From NCBI GenBank assembly GCA_002305545.1, contig DBRG01000017.1, positions 124,001-188,000 of the forward strand: DNA of 64,000 bases, given 5' to 3'. Under the pieces are notes generated by a model. The model saw nothing but the letters and a program-made list of their open reading frames with translations, did not search any database and was not told the origin of the DNA. The first letter of the stretch is position 1. The number at the start of each line of letters is the position of its first letter. This DNA comes from Bacteroidales bacterium UBA1374. GTDB taxonomy: Bacteria > Bacteroidota > Bacteroidia > Bacteroidales > UBA932. Positions 60,663 through 64,000 of this stretch are shown here, one piece after another. Both the position numbers and the translations under genes were made by a program.

Positions 60663-62103
60663 TCAATTGATCGACTGTGATGGTATATCTTCCGGAAGAT
60701 GTGATTTTCCATTTTCTGTCCACTCCGCCCTGCGACGGATCGTTTTTCTTGTCTACAAAGGTCATCATCTGAGTTTCTCCGGAGGGCTCTTCTGCCTCGG
60801 CATAAGACATGAACCAGGCCCCCATCCAGTCACCCTGCTTATCGCAGGTGATTTTCATCTCTCCCTCGTTTAATGTACCTGTCCACGTGAAGATATAATC
60901 ACTGCTGCGCGTCAGTGCGGTACCGTCGGAAATGCTCCATCCGCCGGGAGTGGCATCTCCCACCATCCACAGATTTTCAAAAGGAACAAACGGTGTCATG
61001 ACCATCTTTTCTTTACCTTCTGTGATATCGAGGTACAATTTGTACGGTTTGCCGCATTCGCTTTCATTAAGCAACCATTTATTGTCATTGGGACTGGTGA
61101 AGATAACGGCTGTATGCGTGTAAGGCGCATTGGCCACGGATGGATGATACATGTTGTCCCAGCTGCCGTCTGCCGTGGCAAATTTGAACTCGCCGCCTCC
61201 GTTCCATTCAAAAACTCCGGCATGTCTGAAAATAAAGGGATTAGTGGGATCTTTTCTCATTTTAACAAAACTCCATCCGGTAAAACTGCCTACAAAATAA
61301 ATGTCATTGAACCGGGGACCGGTTTCTTTTGATATAGATATTGTCATATTAACCAGATCGACTGCAACTCTGTAACCTCCGTATCCGTCTATAACGAATT
61401 TTTCGTCGGGCTGGTCGTAGCTTTCCCTGTACAATAACTTACCGGGGTTTTCAGGATCGCGGTTATACGAAGGAATATAATCTGCAGTTCCTGTCATAAA
61501 CTTGAATTCACCGGCGGTAAGGGTGCCTGTCCAGACAAAATTACCGGGTGCGTTGGCAACCGAATTCATCTCTGTTATGGCATTCAGATCCCAACCTCCG
61601 GGTGTAGCGCTTCCAAACAGATATAATTTTTCAGGAAGCGGTTTGAATGTTGTATATGTCAGAGCAGTTACCCCGGCTGTCTGTTCCTCAACGGATTCAT
61701 CTGCGGGAACGGCAACTATTCGGGCTTCCAGGGCCACCTGTTCTTTAATGCTCGCACCAAAAGTATTGAGCAGAAGTTCATTCATCTGCAGATGGGTAAA
61801 AGAAAGGGAATAAATACGCTTACCCAGGTCTGCGGTATAGCCTCCGGCAAAATTATTACCCTGCCTGTCCATCTGAAAAATATAACTCAGGGCACAATTG
61901 GTTCCCTTGTTGGTGCCGCTGGTCCAGGTAAACGTAACGGCATTTTTTGACATAGAAACCACATTCAGCTCCAGGCTCTGATTATCTACCGTCAATGCGA
62001 GTGGTGTTTCATCCGGGGCCAGGTCTACTATACTATCGCTGCACCCGGCAAGAAAAAGCACAGGCAAGAGCATTATCATAACGGATAATATATGTTTTTT
62101 CAT
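60637..62103 (-). CDS. SusE/SusF-like surface glycan-binding lipoprotein
   Basis: 488 residues, lipobox Cys21 in LFLAGCSD. N-terminal SusE-type Ig domain (about 30-150, LELNVVSMSKNAVTFTWTSG), followed by three repeated CBM-like modules starting LYLFGSATPGGWDLN, IYFVGSFTGWSFVKM and LWMVGDATPGGWSISDG. Three modules resemble SusF more than SusE. Each GGW/GW motif is a likely aromatic sugar platform. Between SusD (23 bases upstream) and GH66. Binds the glucan at the cell surface; ligand inferred from neighbours. Confidence 0.9.
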   Translation of the reverse strand: MKKHILSVMIMLLPVLFLAGCSDSIVDLAPDETPLALTVDNQSLELNVVSMSKNAVTFTWTSGTNKGTNCALSYIFQMDRQGNNFAGGYTADLGKRIYSLSFTHLQMNELLLNTFGASIKEQVALEARIVAVPADESVEEQTAGVTALTYTTFKPLPEKLYLFGSATPGGWDLNAITEMNSVANAPGNFVWTGTLTAGEFKFMTGTADYIPSYNRDPENPGKLLYRESYDQPDEKFVIDGYGGYRVAVDLVNMTISISKETGPRFNDIYFVGSFTGWSFVKMRKDPTNPFIFRHAGVFEWNGGGEFKFATADGSWDNMYHPSVANAPYTHTAVIFTSPNDNKWLLNESECGKPYKLYLDITEGKEKMVMTPFVPFENLWMVGDATPGGWSISDGTALTRSSDYIFTWTGTLNEGEMKITCDKQGDWMGAWFMSYAEAEEPSGETQMMTFVDKKNDPSQGGVDRKWKITSSGRYTITVDQLNETIKFEK

Positions 62104-62126
62104 TGTTTTCTCTGTTTTACGGTTTA

Positions 62127-63605
62127 TTAATATCCGGGATTCTGGGTCATGGCGGGATTATCGTCAATTTCATCCTGGGGAATGGGATACAACAGTCTTT
62201 CTTTTGTCACATTCATTTTCCCTATGGATTTGAAGAATTCTATAGCATAATCGCCATTGTCAATTCTAATGAGATCAAACCAGCGGTGTCCTTCAAAAGC
62301 CAGTTCCATTCTCCGCTCATGGATGATGATTTCTTTCATCTCTTCCTTGTTTGTTGAGTTAACTGCAGCAAGTCCTGCCCGGGCACGCACTTTGTTCAGC
62401 GGTACCTGCGCACGGACGGTTTCGCCCAGTTCATTCAAGGCCTCGGCTTTCATAAGGAGCACATCGGCAAATCGGTAAACGACTATATTTGCTGGATTTG
62501 TGTTATATTCTTTGGAAATACTTTTAGAAACGATGTATTTACGTACATTATACCCGGTCAGAGACCAGGAAGGATCGTATTCCTTATCGTCGAACGGAGG
62601 ACATCCCTTATAAAATATAGTAACATCTTTCCTTAAATCACCCTCTTCATAGGCATCTACAAACTCCTGGGTTACATGTTGCCAGCCCCAGGATCCGCCA
62701 ACCCATCCCGAGTTTCGGGGACCCATATAGGTACTCAGCCAGCAAGCCTGGTTATCATTGCCCCAAAAATCATTAACGGTAGATCCGGAATATTGTACTT
62801 CAAAGAGCGATTCGGGACCGTTGTCTATTGTTGCATTAAAATTTGAGGCATAATCCATTGTAGACAAGTCATAACCCAGCCCTTCAATATTTTCGCACAG
62901 GTTGACTACCTCCTGGTAATTAGTGCCGAGCGTCAGATAGACCTTCGCCAGTTGGGCCATGGCCGCTTCACGGCAGGCACGACCAAGGTCAGAAGCACCG
63001 TATGAAGCCTTGACAGGCAGCATTTCTATTGCCTTTTTGCAATCGTCAATAATCAGCTCGTATACCTCCGATTTGGGATCTCTGGGCCTGGCCAGATTGT
63101 CACCGGCCACAAGCGGTTGGGTTATCAGGGGTACATCGCCGAACAATCTGACTAGAATAAAGTAATAATGTGCCCGCAGAAAATAAGCTTCGCCCAGCAC
63201 CCGATTTCTTAAGGCTTCATCCATGGTGATTTCAGGGACCTTTGACAAGACAATATTACAGCGCAATATGCCGGGATTGGGTCCGCGCCATATGTCCAGA
63301 GCCGCCATATTGCTGGAAGACGCCGTAAAATTGGCAAGGTCCGTTGTTTCAATTCCGTCGGATGCTCCGTCTGCTCCCACATAGCTGTTACCGGCCACAA
63401 TATCTGTGCTCCAGATACGCATATTATATAATTTGGGCCATTGAAGCGGTTGATAGGCTGCATTTATAAGGGCAACGGCATCTGTTTCGTTCAGTTCACT
63501 GTCTGTACTGATTGTATCCAATGGCGCTTTTTCCAGAAAATCTTCGCAATTCTGCAGCATAGCCGCAAATAAAACCACAGTAGTTAAAAATATTATTTTT
63601 TTCAT
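62127..63605 (-). CDS. SusD/RagB-family glycan-binding lipoprotein of the dextran-type locus
   Basis: 492 residues; signal peptide with Cys20 in MLQNCEDFLEKAP as lipid site. SusD fold: YLRAHYYFILVRLFGDVP-like segment (FLRAHYYFILVRLFGDVPLI), RPRDPKSEVYELIIDDCKKA, and C-terminal EIIIHERRMELAFEGHRWFD, ending NPAMTQNPGY. 12 bases after SusC. Paired with the SusC that runs off the window; together they import the glucan fragments. Confidence 0.95.
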   Translation of the reverse strand: MKKIIFLTTVVLFAAMLQNCEDFLEKAPLDTISTDSELNETDAVALINAAYQPLQWPKLYNMRIWSTDIVAGNSYVGADGASDGIETTDLANFTASSSNMAALDIWRGPNPGILRCNIVLSKVPEITMDEALRNRVLGEAYFLRAHYYFILVRLFGDVPLITQPLVAGDNLARPRDPKSEVYELIIDDCKKAIEMLPVKASYGASDLGRACREAAMAQLAKVYLTLGTNYQEVVNLCENIEGLGYDLSTMDYASNFNATIDNGPESLFEVQYSGSTVNDFWGNDNQACWLSTYMGPRNSGWVGGSWGWQHVTQEFVDAYEEGDLRKDVTIFYKGCPPFDDKEYDPSWSLTGYNVRKYIVSKSISKEYNTNPANIVVYRFADVLLMKAEALNELGETVRAQVPLNKVRARAGLAAVNSTNKEEMKEIIIHERRMELAFEGHRWFDLIRIDNGDYAIEFFKSIGKMNVTKERLLYPIPQDEIDDNPAMTQNPGY

Positions 63606-63617
63606 TGCTGTTTCTTG

Positions 63618-64000
63618 TTAAAAAGTAATATCAAGGCCTAAACTTATGGTTCTGGTGACCGGATAATTTCCCAGATCGTAACCTTCAATACCTACCTCCG
63701 GATCAAAACCGGAATAATTTGTTATGGTAAACAGGTTCTGGCAGGAGAGATAGACCCGGAATCCTTTGGGCAACGTATAGCCCAGTGAAAGATTCTTGAT
63801 CCTCAGGTACGAGCCGTCCTCTACAAACCTGTTGGAACTCCTCAGATTCTTGTTGGGATCGCCGTATACAGTACGGGGCATATCGTTAGATGTCCCTTCT
63901 CCCGTCCAGCGATTCAATACGGTAGCATATTGGTTGAACGCCACCGACATGCCTTCCAGGTATATCCTGTTGGCATTGTATACCTCGTTCCCACAGACTC
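63618..64000 (-). CDS. SusC-type TonB-dependent transporter, C-terminal part
   Basis: The last ~127 residues of a SusC/RagA transporter; the gene continues beyond the window and reads in from base 63998 (VCGNEVYNANRIYLEG). The visible barrel end has the hallmark region RFVEDGSYLRIKNLSLGYTL and RVYLSCQNLFTITNYSGFDP, then VTRTISLGLDITF with the C-terminal aromatic. 12 bases before susD. Likely dextran or isomalto-oligosaccharide importer, by locus context. Confidence 0.95.
   Translation of the reverse strand, partial: VCGNEVYNANRIYLEGMSVAFNQYATVLNRWTGEGTSNDMPRTVYGDPNKNLRSSNRFVEDGSYLRIKNLSLGYTLPKGFRVYLSCQNLFTITNYSGFDPEVGIEGYDLGNYPVTRTISLGLDITF

Overview
The window is a chromosomal segment of a member of the Bacteroidota, most likely Bacteroidales or a close relative. 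The evidence is two SusC/SusD polysaccharide-utilisation loci, a hybrid two-component regulator of the HTCS type, the nadK-uppS-bamA-ompH-ompH-murI and bamD-rpoZ-recN clusters, and many intergenic regions carrying the Bacteroidota primary-sigma -7 box TAnnTTTG. The genus cannot be named from the sequence alone.

Layout. 1-15.5 kb is conserved housekeeping: the gdhA end, a type II pantothenate kinase, an envelope-assembly operon (nadK, uppS, bamA, two Skp/OmpH chaperones, murI), a divergent pdxJ - third OmpH - purC - LysM lipoprotein-like run, then nagB, recN, an omega-like RNA polymerase subunit, bamD and trxB. 15.56 kb is tRNA-Pro(GGG). From 15593 to 23555 an integrated element of about 7.9 kb sits in that tRNA, bounded by identical 49-bp direct repeats. 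It holds a tyrosine integrase, a DUF3853-type HTH protein, a RepA-like AAA ATPase, a GTATAC-rich palindromic tract that looks like an origin, a VRR-NUC nuclease, a small GRP-motif protein and a block of small unknown genes, all on the minus strand. No relaxase, conjugation gene, capsid gene or obvious cargo was found. The order resembles a phage satellite (PICI-like) more than a transposon; this is the most unusual system in the window.

23.5-26.6 kb: a nucleoside-recognition membrane protein, a lipoprotein with an HEXXH motif, and an esterase. 26.69-32.24 kb: a cobalamin riboswitch followed by four genes joined by ATGA overlaps (DUF4465 lipoprotein, beta-propeller lipoprotein, PKD-like lipoprotein, BtuB-like TonB receptor), together a surface B12 capture and import system. 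32.2-34.4 kb: a phosphoesterase, an acetyltransferase and a prolyl-tRNA editing protein.

34.4-49.5 kb: a sugar-catabolic and polysaccharide locus read on the minus strand (type B carboxylesterase, SusC, SusD, CE1-like esterase, GH3, terminator, then GH51, a sugar permease, ROK kinase and galactokinase), probably acting on an esterified arabinose-containing glycan. 49.7-53.8 kb: an HTCS regulator, divergent from that locus and convergent with the next. 53.7-64 kb: a second locus (SusC, SusD, SusE/F-like, GH66, GH31, and a six-hairpin-type glycosidase), which the GH66 + GH31 pair marks as a dextran / alpha-1,6-glucan locus; its SusC runs off the window.
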